A stretch of DNA of 64,000 nt from Carnegiea gigantea (Eukaryota > Streptophyta > Magnoliopsida > Caryophyllales > Cactaceae). Position numbers and translations under genes: made by a program. Location: the NCBI GenBank assembly GCA_029747015.1, contig JAKOGI010001966.1, forward strand, positions 1 through 64,000, written 5' to 3'. The notes beneath the pieces were generated by a model. The model did no database searches. It had not been told where the DNA came from and saw only the letters and a program-made list of their open reading frames with translations. The first letter of the stretch is position 1; each line of letters begins with the position of its first letter. This document shows positions 20,166-32,600 of this stretch, piece by piece.

Positions 20166-23100
20166 GGGACGTTATTGGCTTCTAAAATTTTGAAGTAAAA
20201 TGGATAGAGCTCTACCTAAAAACTGACTATAGCCTAGGCTTAAAGCCTTACATTAGATCTCTGTAATATTAAAACATAAAAGACATATCCAAACAAGCTC
20301 AATGACTGCACACTAGAGGCCACAACTTTACGAGCCACAAGCCAGGAGTACACCAAGTATAAAGTTCAATGGAAAGAAAAAAATAGAAGATACAGCTCGA
20401 TAAATCACACATTCCAAGCACTAGGTTTGCATCCCAAAAATAATTAGGAACAACCACACTAAACGACTGACTGTTCAGATGGTTGGCCCACATGGCTATT
20501 TAGAGCGACTGCTGTTCCATATGCAATACATAAACTATAGTAATTAACTTGCATCTACTCAAGAACTTAAAAATACATCACCTTACATTATTTGACTCAT
20601 AATCTACGTATATATATACATATAACCCCTTTTCCAAAGCAAAAGGAAAGTTTGGACTCAGCTTGTATGAATCAACTACTACCTATCATGTCAAGAACCT
20701 TGGAAAAAGGAAATAGAGAGAGAGAGGATGAGCTACCATACGCTCAAGGAGTGATTCTCAACCCTGAGAAAGCAAGATCATTACATATAATACTTTAAGT
20801 AGCATTCATACAAAGACTGATATTTAATATCGCATGGTAAAAGAACAACGTCATCCATTTCCAATAATATCTTAATAACCTTCAAAATTTAATGACATCA
20901 TTTTTCCTTGTTAGCTTGACATACAAAAGCTTTATTAGGCCTAGCCTATGATCCCCATGCCTAAGCAATTATAGCCACACCATACACTTGCTTTAAATTT
21001 CCTAATGGACTTGTATGTCTTAATATCAAGGTGACTCATGCTAAGACCTAGGCATCAAGGACAATAGGTCGTTCAGTTCTCATATAAACACATCAACCCA
21101 GAGTTCAGTTAGAGTTACCAGTTGGAGTTCTTTTAGTAAGAAAATAGAATTCAATGCATTAAAGGATAGGAGCCTTCACTTAAATCAAAGTAAGCAGTTA
21201 TAAAACGATTGTTATTCACAAGGCTCTTTTAAAGAGTACATGCACTTCTCCAAGCATTTACACTAGCACAATCCTCGAATGAGGGGTTTTCTATTCATAA
21301 TAATTAAGAAATCATTTTTTGGGGCATCAGATTCACATACGTATGCTCGTTCAGGTGAGATCATCACTCACACTTCATGGTACCCTCGGGGCGTTTCATA
21401 ATTAGTGGACATTTACCATTGTCAGGGTCTTCTAGTGTTCCCACTTCTAGGTCTGCTCTATAGGGATTATACTAGTTAGCTTCCTAAACTTGCGTCCAGG
21501 CAATTAGCACCATTCTCCTAGCCCTGAACATTTCATATGCATTTCACTTTCAACATGTTTTGTATGAAAGTTCCCATTGTATCACAACAATGCCATTTCT
21601 ATTTTCAAAAAGGCTAAAATGCCTTAGTAAACTCAAGTCGACTCATGACAAGCAAATAACCACTCACTTTGGTTAAAGTATGCTTGTAAACGAGTTATTA
21701 ACCAAGTAAGTATTCGCTTTTCAAGGAAAGGAATATTAAAACTAGTTTTAGAAGTAATTAATTTACAACTTACACATAACTATGTTAAGCCAAAAATCAT
21801 GCATTGTTTTAATAATTATTTTGATTATATTATACATATTATTTCATCTAATTTACTTTATTTTATATCTTTTTCAGGATTAGCATTAATAAAATAAAGA
21901 GGAGAAGAGAGGAGTTGAAGTTTGGGTTTTACACGCTTGACTATCAAGATGGTCCAAAAATAATAATTTATGAAAAATATTATTTTCATAATTATTTATT
22001 TGGGCTAGGGTTACAAGAGTTGAAGAAAAGCTAGAAGACTTGAGAGAGAAGGAGACTACGAAAAAAAAACCCTAGCTACGTTCATAAAATCATGTCTCAC
22101 GCCTTCACCATGGGGGGAAAAAACACCCCACGGCAAAACCATTAGCTTCTTCTCCTTCATATAAAATCACGGCTCCATCCTCACATCCCGACACCCTTCT
22201 TCTTCTTCCTCAACGTGAATCATCACTAAACCCTAACCCTTCCACCTTTACATACCCACCACGCCTAAACATAAAGGGACACGGCTGCTTCCTCCTCCAG
22301 GCTAATCTCACCCTTCACCATCAAGCTTCTTCACGATCACCATCATCATCTTCCTCCACGCCACCCATCACGCCTCTTCATCCCATCATCATCACGGCTT
22401 CCCCTAGAAATCCTTACCTCCAAGCCTATTCTCAATCACCACGATAGCAGCCTTCAATCTCCTCACACCCACACATCACCTCTATCCCACATCACGTCCA
22501 TCGTCATCAAAGTAGGATTGCTCTATTTTTATTTTTTTGTGTGTTTAGTTTATTGTTAAACATGGAAGTTTTGTTTAATTATTGTGATTTAATTTTTAAT
22601 ATGAGTGAGTAATTTTCTTGTACTTAGTATAATCTATTTGAAGCTATGCTAAATTAATTATTTTGAAAAAAGTTTTATGTTTTATTGTCTATTTGACTTT
22701 TATTCATGATTCTATAGCGATTAGTACTTATCGTTCATGATATTTGTGCTATATTAATTAGAATGCATGCTAGTTAGTTTAATACGAATTTATATGGTAG
22801 TTTAAAAGGCTTTAATACGTAAAAGTTATAGTCTTTTAAGCATTAGTATCACCCCAATTAATTATGGATGGTTCAAACCTATCTCTTTTAATTAGATAAT
22901 CGTTATAGATCTTTGTTAAATTGATTTGCTGGTAAATTGATTACAAGGCATTAGATGATGTTTTAATACGTAATGCTCTAGTTTAATTAAATTCTTACGC
23001 TGGTGTGAGGATTATCAAAATTAGTAGGGTTTATATTAGGGTTGGACCTAAATAAACTATAATATAAGGAAAAACAGGAAAGATCCGCTAGTGGGTGTCT

Positions 23101-25790
23101 TCTATAGTCTATCTCATGGATAAAAATCAATTTGTGTGTTAATGATAAATATTAATTTGCATGGTGGATATAGATTATGCTAAGCATTTTTCATAAATTT
23201 GGTATCTTTGATAATTATTTGTTGCTTTTTAGTTAATTTGTTTAGTTTGTCAATTTATATTCTTCAATTATTAGCTTTAATATAAATTTCATTTACCCCC
23301 CCCAAAGAGTAGTCTTTTAGGAGTGTCTAGGTAATATTAGATCAGTTAGATTTTGATTTTTAGTGTGATTATAATTTTCAGATTTAATTGATATTCTGTT
23401 TTGCCATTTAATTACCGGTTTATTAGAAATTAGGCTAAAAATAGTTCCTTTGGTTTTTTTTTCAAGTTTTAATCTATCCTAGGGTTTATATAGTGTCCTA
23501 TTCTACCTCTATTTAATTTCGAAATGTTTGGAAATTATTTGATAATTTTTCAGAATTATTTCGTGAATTGGATATTTGCAAGTTTTTATTTCATTAAATC
23601 TGAAAATTACGTTTTTAATTTTTATTTCATATTTTTTAAGTGTTATTAAGTCCAGAAAATTATATCCTTAAATTTGGGCAATTTTGTTATTTAATTTTGT
23701 ATTTATATTAGTGCAGTTTCGTTTTTTCCTAATTTTTGATTTTATTTTCTATTTAATCTTTTGGAGTTAATTTGCTGTTTTTATTTTTTATGAAATTAAT
23801 TAATTATAATTCTGGAGTTATAAACTTATAAACTTGCAGAATACTAATTTAGATTACTATTTGTAATTTTTTTAATATTAATTTTATGCTTATTATTTTC
23901 TGTTTTAATTTTTAGTTGAATACTGTGTTATTATTTCTGTGTTATTTTTCTAGATTAGTTAGGTTAGCTATTTACTGTTTTATTTCTAGAATTAAGTTTA
24001 GAATATTTAGGAGCAACATTAAGTATTTTTCTAGATTTTTATTTATTAAATTTGATTTATTTTAGAAATACAAAGAGAAGAAACAATAAATTAGAATCGT
24101 AAAATTATTGAGAATTACACTAGCTTTTTGACATAATCTTTCCTTGTGGGATCGATCCCTACTTTTCTATGCTATAAATATTATTTATAAGTCGAAATAG
24201 TGGTTAAATTTGTAACTCTACGGCAAGCTTTACAAACTAAATTCGCTTAAACGTACTCAACAGTTTCTCTGCAAATCAATCACTTTATTCCGTTTTGATA
24301 AGTTTGTTTCAATTTTACATGAAAGAAGCATTTAAAACACGCTTGCACTCTATACATAGCACTTTACTAATTCAAAGAGGTATGTTTCGATGTTTTGGTT
24401 GATGGTTCCATCAACTGAACAATTCAGCTAAACATTTCAGCGAACCTAATTATTGGTCCTAATTTAGGTACAATAATAAATCATGATTCAAGACGCGATT
24501 AAACATACAAATATGACTTAATTAGAGTAAGCCGGGGCACAAGCAATCCGCTGCTCAGTTCATGAACTTGATTTACCACTTAATCGATTCCTTGAACCGT
24601 TCAGTTGACCCCCCTGTTTTCCCGCTTCACTCCAATGGTAAACAAGGCAACCAAGAGTAGCACATTAACAGAAACAATTCAATTGGGTAGCATGTTACAA
24701 ACATGATAATTACCAAGTAATAACATGACATTAAAAACTCAGCAATATACTTTTGTGAATTCATTGTTTTATCAGGCAAACCCGAACTCTCTCCTCACAT
24801 CATTGCCTATAAACAATCCTCAAACTCAACTCAATTTCAACCTAAACCATTTCAATTAATTCCAAACAATGACCTCCTACCAACAATTCTCAATTCATCT
24901 AGGTCTCATTTCCAAAATCAAATCAAACACATAAATGAACAAAAAAACTTTGCACATACTACTAGTTTAGGAATCAAGAACCACCCACCTCATTTCAAGT
25001 TTAAGGACCTGATTAATGGGTTGAATGAACAATTTCTAATATGGATTGAGTCCCATTCCTTCCCCACTCAACAGTTGCTTGCATGTGCCTCTAGCAGGAA
25101 GGTACGCTCAGCTCCTTTCCTCCTCCAATGAGTCGCTGTTGCTGATGTGTACTCTTTCTTCCTCCCTCTCTTGGCCTCATTTTCTGGTCATCTAATTTAG
25201 GTTGAACTGCCAATGGTGGCGATCATCATGGTGGCATACAAGATTCTAAAATCCTAGCTTTTTCAAATCCTTCTCTATGTAGAGCCATAGCTCAACCAGT
25301 CAAGGGCCACTGAATGGGGATCCACCGCTGATCCTTACAGCCAACGCCGCCTAATCTCTGCTACTTCTCCTCACTCTCTGCTCGCTTGCTTGATCTCTCT
25401 CTCCCCTCTTGGGCTTAGGCGGCCGTGATGAAGGGGCATCAAAAACTCCCTCCACTGCTTTTGTTCCTTCGTGAAAAGCAGGGCTCTAGTCCCTTTCCTT
25501 TTTGTTTTCATTGTTGTTGATTAATAGTTCAATCTGAGTCTCCTAGCCCAAAATTAAACTCGTTATTCCTAATGCTCGGTCTAACATTTGACAAAATATT
25601 ATCTTACGCTTGTAAATATATTGTGAGATTTCAAGGCTAATAGTAATAATCCCCTTTTTAATAAAATTACCCCTTAAATAAGCATGCCAATATTATTCTA
25701 TCTTGATAAAAATATTTCCAATCATGATTTTGGTAAAATCATTAGATGAATTAGTTACTTTTAGCCGAAATAACAATACATGCATTATAG
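20166..25790 (-). repeat. LTR-like block (possible Tekay-type solo LTR, minus strand) with a nested second LTR
   Basis: This 5.6 kb block interrupts the ATHILA ORF1-like gene and has no coding potential. Its outer parts (about 20260-21840 and 24270-25790) resemble the order of words in the Tekay LTRs read on the minus strand, such as TTGGTCCTAATTTAGGTAC near 24450 and TTTCGGCTAAAAG read leftward near 25770. Together they would make about 3.1 kb, close to the 3.0 kb Tekay-1 LTR. I found no clean ends or TSD, so class and borders are tentative. Confidence 0.4.
21850..24260 (+). repeat. Possible Athila/Tat-type LTR nested in the 20-26 kb block
   Basis: A 2.4 kb stretch opens with A/T-rich sequence and TTTTTCAGGATTAGC near 21870, has a C-rich leader-like centre (22080-22500) and a long A/T-rich tail. 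It ends after TCCTTGTGGGATCGATCCC near 24145. The last motif recurs just before the end of the Athila LTR (29935) and in reverse at 62560. No internal region is present. Ends and TSD not found. Confidence 0.4.
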
Positions 25791-26110
25791 TGATGATGTT
25801 GATAATGAACCTCATCCTCAAGCCAGAGTTACTATGGGGGCACTCAAGTTGGTGATGGACCCGTGAGTGGGAATGCTGAGGCTATACCATTTGGATAACA
25901 AGAGGTTCCTTTCTAATAGCTTCTCACCGATGACTTTGCTGGCCTCCACCTGAGGCTCGATTACATAGATGAGCTATGCTTCCGTGAGCACGTAGAGCTC
26001 CTTCATAGGCAAGACGAATGGGACCGCCGATAGTAGAACATAGAGCATCATGTCTATTTTACCTACGGGCATTTCTAGTGGTCCTACCCTCAGTCTAATT
26101 AGAGACCTAA
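25791..26110 (+). pseudogene. ATHILA ORF1-like gene, C-terminal part
   Basis: After the insertion a frame reads SDDVDNEPHPQA, then QSYYGGTQVGDGPVSGNAE, DDFAGLHLRLDYIDEL and HVELLHRQDEWDRR (about 25925-26035). The charged C-terminal helix pattern with a LHRQDEW-like motif is what I expect at the end of ATHILA ORF1-type proteins. Stops at several positions. It matches the plus strand and acidic context left at 20165. Confidence 0.55.
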
Positions 26111-28140
26111 TGGCCCCCTTATCCCTTGCTGATGTACTATGTAAGTATACCCCTCCTCACCCTTTATTTTGCTATTAGGGACAATGAAAGGTTTAAGCAT
26201 GGGGCGTGAGCTCATAAGCTCCTTTGGGGCTTTGGGGCCTTTTCTGATATGTTAATATTGGTACTTTGAGGTATCTCTTGGGATGTATGCTTAGTGATTG
26301 GTAATTTTGTGTTTATGGATGGTGGTGTGATTGGTAGTGGTAGTGTCTATATTTATCTTTGCATTTGGTGTATTTTCAATTAGATCTTATGTTTCATTTC
26401 TATTTCAGGTGCATATGTAGGATGCATTAGTTATAATATATTTAGTAGAGCATGTAGGATAGATCATATAGTTAGATGTTGCATTGTATATATACTCACT
26501 CTAACCATTCATCTCAAGTGGAAACGTGTTGAGTGTGGCTTCCATAAGATCGCAAGGTAATCTTTCTAATCCTTCTCTTCATTAACCTACTTGTTGATTA
26601 CCCTAGATAGATTCATTGTTTTGAAATAAAAATAAAAAATTAAATAAATTAAAAAATGAAAAAAAAGATTTAGAAAACCCCTTTTATGATGATGAGTTAA
26701 GGCACGGTGGTTAGTAGATTAGTGTGATTGCGCATGATCGTGAGCTATTCCTAGTAAATCTGTTTGAATGATGATTTTGAAATGTTATGATTGCCTTGGT
26801 CTTCTGCACTGGTTGTCCTTGAGAGCTTCTTATCGTGGTTGGTTGACCCTTTCAAGTGAGACATCCCCAGAACTAGTTGCGTTGCTCTTGTTGGTGTGTC
26901 ACATGAGAATTTTGAGCCTATCTTACTATTTACACTCATATACTATCATTCTTCTCATTTTTATGTGGCCTTACCATGTGTATATCTTCTAAATTTACGT
27001 TGTTTCTCTCTAAGATTATGTATATCATGTGCATTTGGCAACATGATGAGGACATTTCTTTACTGATTAAAAAACACATAGCCATATGGCCTTTCTATGA
27101 TTAATGTTCTACCCCTTGCTAACCTTGTGTGCCTTTCAATGATTTCATTTTGTTCCTTTTCACTTAGCCCTTGGCCTTGTTTTCCTTGTCCTTGTGCCAA
27201 GACTAAATGGAGCTTTATTTTGATAATTGTTGATGGGTATTGTAAGGTATTGATTCATTTATCTTGGTGGTTATCTTTGGGTACTTGGCCATGAGATAGA
27301 GATTGGGATTGACATAATTGTTGTTCTCCTTTTTACAAGTTTAAAAGGCAAAAAATTTGTTGTAAAATGAGCTTGAGTTGTGCCAATAAGATGTTTCCCC
27401 ATGCTACTAACTCATTAAAAAAAGAAGGAAAAAAAAGAAAAAAAAGTTTGAATAAAAGTATGGGCATGGTTGGTGAATATAATGTATTATTGATTGTCTC
27501 AACTCATTTCCCAAGGCCCATTTAGGGTTTGTCCTTAAGTTTCTTATTTTGGTGTGACATGGTGATGTGTTGCATTTGTGGGAGTGTTTGTAATGCTCTT
27601 TAGTCTTTCGAATTTAGCTCTGCATTCCTAAATCTATGTACCCCTCTTTCGGCCCTAACCTAATACCCCATTACAACCCATAACAAGCCCTCTAGATTCT
27701 CTTTTGCAAGTTGCATTTTAGTAGTGGAGCATTAAGAATATAACGAAGCCTATGGTAAGGTTGTCGCATTAGGAGGATGATGGTGAGAGCCATAGCCATT
27801 TCATACATATGAGAATGAGTGTTCTTATTTTTCCTATACGAGAGATTATACCAGGCTGGCTAGTTCCCCACTTCTTCAGGAACATCTTAATTGGTGTGAG
27901 TTCTGATATGGGTTAGCTAAGTGTTGGGACTAGGTAGTACGATTTAAGAAATAACTTTGAATGGTTTTTCAAAACGCATCTTTACCACTTGAATAGTCCT
28001 GCTTTCTTGTATGCTCATGCCTCGTTGATTATCACTTGCTTTACCTGAGGAGGTGGAAAAGTAGAGGTTTTGCTCCCTTATTAGTTCACTCATGTTTTCA
28101 GTCGTGTTTAGGGACAAACAAGAGATAAGCATGGGGGAGT
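26111..28140 (+). other. Athila 3' noncoding region ending in a purine-rich tract
   Basis: No gene recognised over 2 kb. Typical words of the long Athila 3' untranslated region are present: GAATTTTGAGCCTATC near 26907, A-rich tracts at 26625-26665 and 27415-27450, and AAACAAGAGATAAGCATGGG near 28116-28135, ending in GGGGGAGT (28133-28140). The last is the probable polypurine tract for the 3' LTR. Confidence 0.6.
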
Positions 28141-29977
28141 TCATAAACCTCTGACTTTGTTATTTTGATCCCTTGATTTACTCTCCTTTACATATTTCTC
28201 CTGTCCAGTGAGGGATTTGATTGTATTTGCTCATCTTTGCTTGTAATCATCTTATTCAAATTAATTTCCCTTTTTATAAGTATTTTAGTCCTAAATTTGA
28301 GGGAATTCACGCTCAGTGGCCTATAGATGAGCAAGGAGCGATGTTTTGGATAGGGAAGAGGTTCTATGAGTCCACAGAAAGGTCAAGGAATCAAGAAATG
28401 AAATGAAAGCATCTGTAGGGCCACTTGTGCATATGTGTATGCCTCTGTAGAATTACTAAAAACTTGAAGAGTTACGCAACTACCTGTGCACATTTTGCAC
28501 GGACGTGCATATGAAGCAATTGATAAGCCAAAGAGTTTCAAGGCAGGCTGGGTTTTTTTGCACGACCGTGCTCAATATGAGAATTTTGCATGGTCAGCCG
28601 TGCGTCAATGCATGCCCTTGCTTCCCCATATTTCGGCTATCCTAATCTTCATTTAAACATTATGTTTTGGGCTGATGGAATAACTTAGCTCTTAGCTTTT
28701 GAGTAGAGTTTGATCTGAGAATATTATGAGTAGTTAGAAGTGAAAAATTGAATATTATTGTCTTACTTTCGAATATTGGTATTCTTGTAGCTGTCCAAAA
28801 AAAAAAAAAGAATATTAGTACTCTTGTAATTAATAGATTTCCAAGATCATTTCTCTAATCCCTGACTTATTAGTTCTTGTTTGTTCATATTATCATTTAT
28901 CATGTTTATGGTTTTGAAATCTTGTTTGATTTCGTCTTCCAATGTTCCCCTAAACCCTAGTTATCGAACATGAATACCCTCTCAAGCAATTCATCGAATA
29001 CATGGTGGTCTTAGCAATATTCAAGTGACGCCAGTATACAGTAAAGAAGTTCGGTGCTAACTCATACTCATCTAGGCATAATTGGCCTCAATCCTAACCT
29101 AGTGTAACTTAGTAGATGATGAGGGTTTTAAGCTGTGTTCAGCAATAGCATTTAGAGTAGCATTTAATGTTTTAACTAAGTCAATACACTAATTGTTCAG
29201 TATTTAGCATTCATTAACCTAGTGTTTTGACTAGCATTTCAAGTAGCATTTAGCATTTTAAGCAGCGTTTCTAAATAGCTAATAATATTAACTTTTGGCA
29301 TTTAAAAGTAGCGCTTCATATTTTTTAGCAAAAAAATATCTTTCAGAAATTTATCTTTAGAAATTATCTACGTCCTTTTGTGTCAATTTATATTAATTAG
29401 CTAGCCTAACAGCTAAATTCATCGAACACATTTGTTTCAACTACTTATTTAAACAGCTATCTGCTAATAGCTAAATTAGAAACACTATCTGCTATTTAAA
29501 CAACTATCCGCAACCTAAATTGAAATCCACTATCTAAACAACTAATTTTGCTGAGGAGGGCCTTAATATGAAGATAATGAGAATTCTAATTGGGAATTGA
29601 GGTTGTTTATTTTGTAATCTTTCGATTCGTAGTCCCATGACAATAAGTGACTTTAAACCTAGAATTAGTCTTCGATCTTTGAAAGATGGATAAGATGAAT
29701 TTAATTGTTGACTATTCTAATCATGATGCTAGTTTGAATAAACATCATAGGGCTTAGTAATTGATTTTCTAATATAATCACGTTGTTAATTCCAACCTGA
29801 GTGCTTCAGCTATCTGAATTCCAAATTAAATCATTTATAGTTTATTATATTTCTTAGGAGATAACTCAAACCACAAGACTTTTTAGCCTATATTGAGTGT
29901 TTAAATTAGTTATAATGGTTTGAAACAAATTTCTTGTAGATACGACCCGCATTTGTCGGTTACTAACTACAACTACA
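28141..29977 (+). repeat. Athila 3' LTR (about 1.8 kb)
   Basis: It begins just after the purine-rich tract (TCATAAACCTCTG; ancestral TG likely mutated). It contains GTGCACATTTTGCACGG and TGCACGACCGTGC words that recur in Athila-type LTRs, and ends after TAGATACGACCCGCATTTG with ...AACTACA at 29977. The partner LTR is outside the window, so the ends are estimates. A MITE-like insert sits at 29139-29556. Confidence 0.65.
29139..29556. mobile_element. hAT-like MITE within the Athila 3' LTR
   Basis: The left end GCTGTGTTCAGCAATAGC and the reverse complement of the right end GCCCTCCTCAGCAAAATTAG form an imperfect inverted repeat. The interior is A/T-rich with many TAGCATTTAG-like words and no coding frame. 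Size and ends fit a hAT-derived MITE. An 8-bp TSD is not convincing (GGTTTTAA and CTTAATAT). Confidence 0.55.
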
Positions 29978-30429
29978 CCTTCTTAAATTAACAAACTAGT
30001 CGGTTTGCCCCTTGAACCGGCTAGACCACTTCTATCTCTTTTTTTCCTTTGCTTGGTATAGAAATCCATGCACAGTCACCATTTTTGTGGGAGTTGAACC
30101 TGTGCCCTCCTGTGATCAATAGTTACCTAATGCGTTATCTTCACCAACTACTCCACAGACATTTATTAATGACACCTTCTTATATTTTCGAATACCCCCA
30201 TTTGTTTTCAGGATGCAAAATTTGATTTTATGAGTAAAATAAGATTAACCAATTTACTAAAATATAAAAGTAGTAAGAAATAAACAGTGGCTCTTGCTTC
30301 TACTTTTTTTAGCCAATTGTGAAACATAATAATTGAATTATATGGAATTTCTTATATATGCATATCATAAGATTACTAGTATTTATAGGTACACATCACA
30401 AAATGGCTACTATTTAAAGAAATTTGGGT
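29978..30429. other. Unassigned sequence between Athila LTR and LINE
   Basis: No gene seen. TCGGTTTGCCCCTTGAACCGG near 30000 and AACTGGTTCACTAACTG near 30473 are degenerate AACCGGTT-type words; I could not tie them to an element. Confidence 0.4.
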
Positions 30430-30479
30430 AAACAACTAATCCGACCGGTTGAACCACCGACCCAATATCTTAACTGGTT

Positions 30480-30802
30480 CACTAACTGATTCGGTTCTGG
30501 CAACCTTGGCTACAAGTATAAACTTCAGGGACCAAGCAGAGCCTACATATATTCTAAAATGTAACGCCTCTACTCTGCAACATTCCACCTGTAGGTAAGC
30601 AGTCTCTAACAGCTGACCATATAATGATATACTTCCCCCAAGCCCAACTCTTCCAAGCCACTTTCCACCAATGTACCTTTGGTCTGAATAAATGATAGCA
30701 TTCAATAACACAAAATTCATAGCTTATAGCATGCATCCAGTTTTTTGCATCGTCAACAGTTCCATGTGCATCAATAATGTCATTTCTAATACCAATGAGC
30801 AT
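30480..30802 (-). pseudogene. LINE C-terminal zinc-binding (zf-RVT) domain
   Basis: Two overlapping frames read WWKVAWKSWAWGKYIIIW and AVRDCLPTGGMLQSRGV. These are characteristic of the domain downstream of reverse transcriptase in plant LINEs, thought to bind nucleic acid. Frame changes near 30560 and 30700. Confidence 0.8.
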
Positions 30803-31079
30803 CTTCGAGCCTTAAGTAGCCCCTGAGTTATTAGGACAGTAAACATGTCCTGATTGGATAACATACAAGCTTTAACCCATTGTGGCAACACTGTTTGAGT
30901 ATAAAATATTTTATAGATTCATTTAGTACATCAAATTTGTTCAAAGCTAGGACTTCCTTCAATCCAGGACCCCTATTTTACAAAGGATGACACACTTTAT
31001 TCCAGCTAGCCAATGTCATTTTCTCGTTATCCATATTGCCAGCCCATAAGAATTGCTATGCAACCTATGGATAACCTGA

Positions 31080-31990
31080 ATTATATGTTTAGGCAATAAA
31101 GACAAAGGACCAGAGATTGATGACCCCCACAAGCACAGCTTAGATCATAATACTCCTTGCTTCATAAGATAGTTTTTTCGTGGTCTAAGAACATATTTTT
31201 TGCTTCATTTATCCATAAGGGGATAGCAAACACAATGAGATAGTCTTTTAGTTGATAAAAGAAGTCCTAGGTATCTAAAAGAAATGATCCCTGTGTGAAC
31301 CCAATTTTTGAGAGAATAAGAGCTTGATCCCCACAAGAACTCTTCTAAAATAAATCCCAGACTTTTCTTTGTTTACAATCAACAGTGATATTTGGCCAAA
31401 TTGCTGAGAACAGCCAAGCAACACTTGGATTGTAGATATATCCCCTTTGGAGAATAGTAAAAGGTCATCCATAAAAATCAGGTGACAAAGTTGCATTCCA
31501 CTAAATTTAGCATGAAATAGGAAGGATTTTTACTTAGTGGCCAATTCCAAACCTCTGGGAAGAATGCCCGTACTAATAATAAAGAGACAGGGGGAGATAA
31601 AGTCAGTCCCCTTGTCTCAACCCTTAAGCCCCATGAAAAAAACCCATTGGAAGAGCCATTAATATAAATAGAATATGTTGCAGTAGAGACACACTTCACT
31701 ACAAGGGTGACAAAACACCCAGGGAAACTAAAACCAAGAAGAGCGAATTCAAGAAAACTCTAGCTTATATTGTCATCAGTCTTACAAATATCAATCTTGA
31801 TCGTTGCTCATGGGGTTATTTTTTCCTCTCATAATGCTTCATCAGATTGTGAACTAAAAATATGCCATCAACAATCATTCGACCTTTAACAAAAGCACTT
31901 ATACTCAAATTAACAAGGTTAGGCAGAACCATCTAGATTGTAGATGCCAGAACCTTGGAAATCAACTTGTATAACACATTACGTAAAGTT
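31080..31990 (-). pseudogene. LINE reverse transcriptase domain (broken)
   Basis: Near 31480-31700 a frame gives TYSIYINGSSNGFF and, shifted, GLRVETRGLTLSPPVSLLLV, the degenerate fingers/palm region. 31275-31496 reads QLCHLIFMDDLLLFSKGD, the catalytic box. The usual FADD appears as FMDD, which keeps both aspartates. Upstream (31780-31990) ISAFVKGRMIVDGIF-like words occur with stops. It would copy LINE RNA by target-primed synthesis; it is clearly dead. Confidence 0.85.
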
Positions 31991-32269
31991 GTAGTTCTAA
32001 AGTCTGTTACCTTGTAGGCATTAGGCTTTTATGCAATAAAGTGATTAGGGTGTTGTTAATTTACATGAGTATTTTCCTATGGCTGAAAAATACCATGACA
32101 ATAGTACATATGTTATCACCAATAATATCCTATACTTCTTTGTAAAACTCAACAATATAGCCACCTTTTACATACTACAACCTCAACATCCATGCTCCAA
32201 TAATTTAATACAATATCCTTGAACAAAGGATGCTCAGCCCACACATTAGGGAACTTCAAGTCAATAGAG

Positions 32270-32600
32270 ACAGTCATGACTCATGAGACTGTGATCGGCA
32301 ATACCTAAAGGAACAAACTCCACTAAAACTTCCAAGTACAATCCACAACAGTAGAGTTAAGTGACACTCTAGTCAAGTTTTGCCCAAACTCTCATACCAT
32401 CTCTTTGCTTACTACTGCAACCATAAAAATAACTCATATATGGAGCATCATTGGAGGTCATCTTGAGAGCAAAATTCTGTAAATTCATTAATTTCGCTTG
32501 ATCAAAAGCAGCCATAGACAATCTCTTATCTTGACTCCTCACAATATCAAAATCTTCTTGACGAGATACAAATTAAACCTATAAACAAAGGTGAGAGCAC
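32270..32600 (-). pseudogene. LINE endonuclease remnant (C-terminal part)
   Basis: Minus-strand frames read MTSNDAPYMSYFYGCSSKQR and MRVWAKLD at about 32375-32460, then PLGIADHSLM at 32276-32310. The SDH/ADH box near the end is the conserved histidine motif of L1-type (APE) endonucleases. The N-terminal catalytic boxes could not be read. Confidence 0.65.

Larger units (their letters stand above)
265..29977 (+). mobile_element. Athila-type Ty3/gypsy element, 5'-truncated by the window edge and split by nested insertions
   Basis: One plus-strand Ty3/gypsy element can be followed across almost 30 kb. Its integrase begins at about 265 and breaks at 1116 where Tekay-1 starts. The integrase C-terminal part resumes at 13277 in the same reading direction. 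After a second insertion (14012-18798) comes an ATHILA ORF1-like gene, itself interrupted (20166-25790). A typical Athila 3' noncoding region, a purine-rich tract ending near 28140 and an LTR (28141-29977) follow. The link between pieces is firm at 1116/13277, because the protein continues and a TSD flanks the insertion. It is inferred from order and strand for the later pieces. LTR, gag, protease and reverse transcriptase from the 5' side lie outside the window. Confidence 0.75.
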
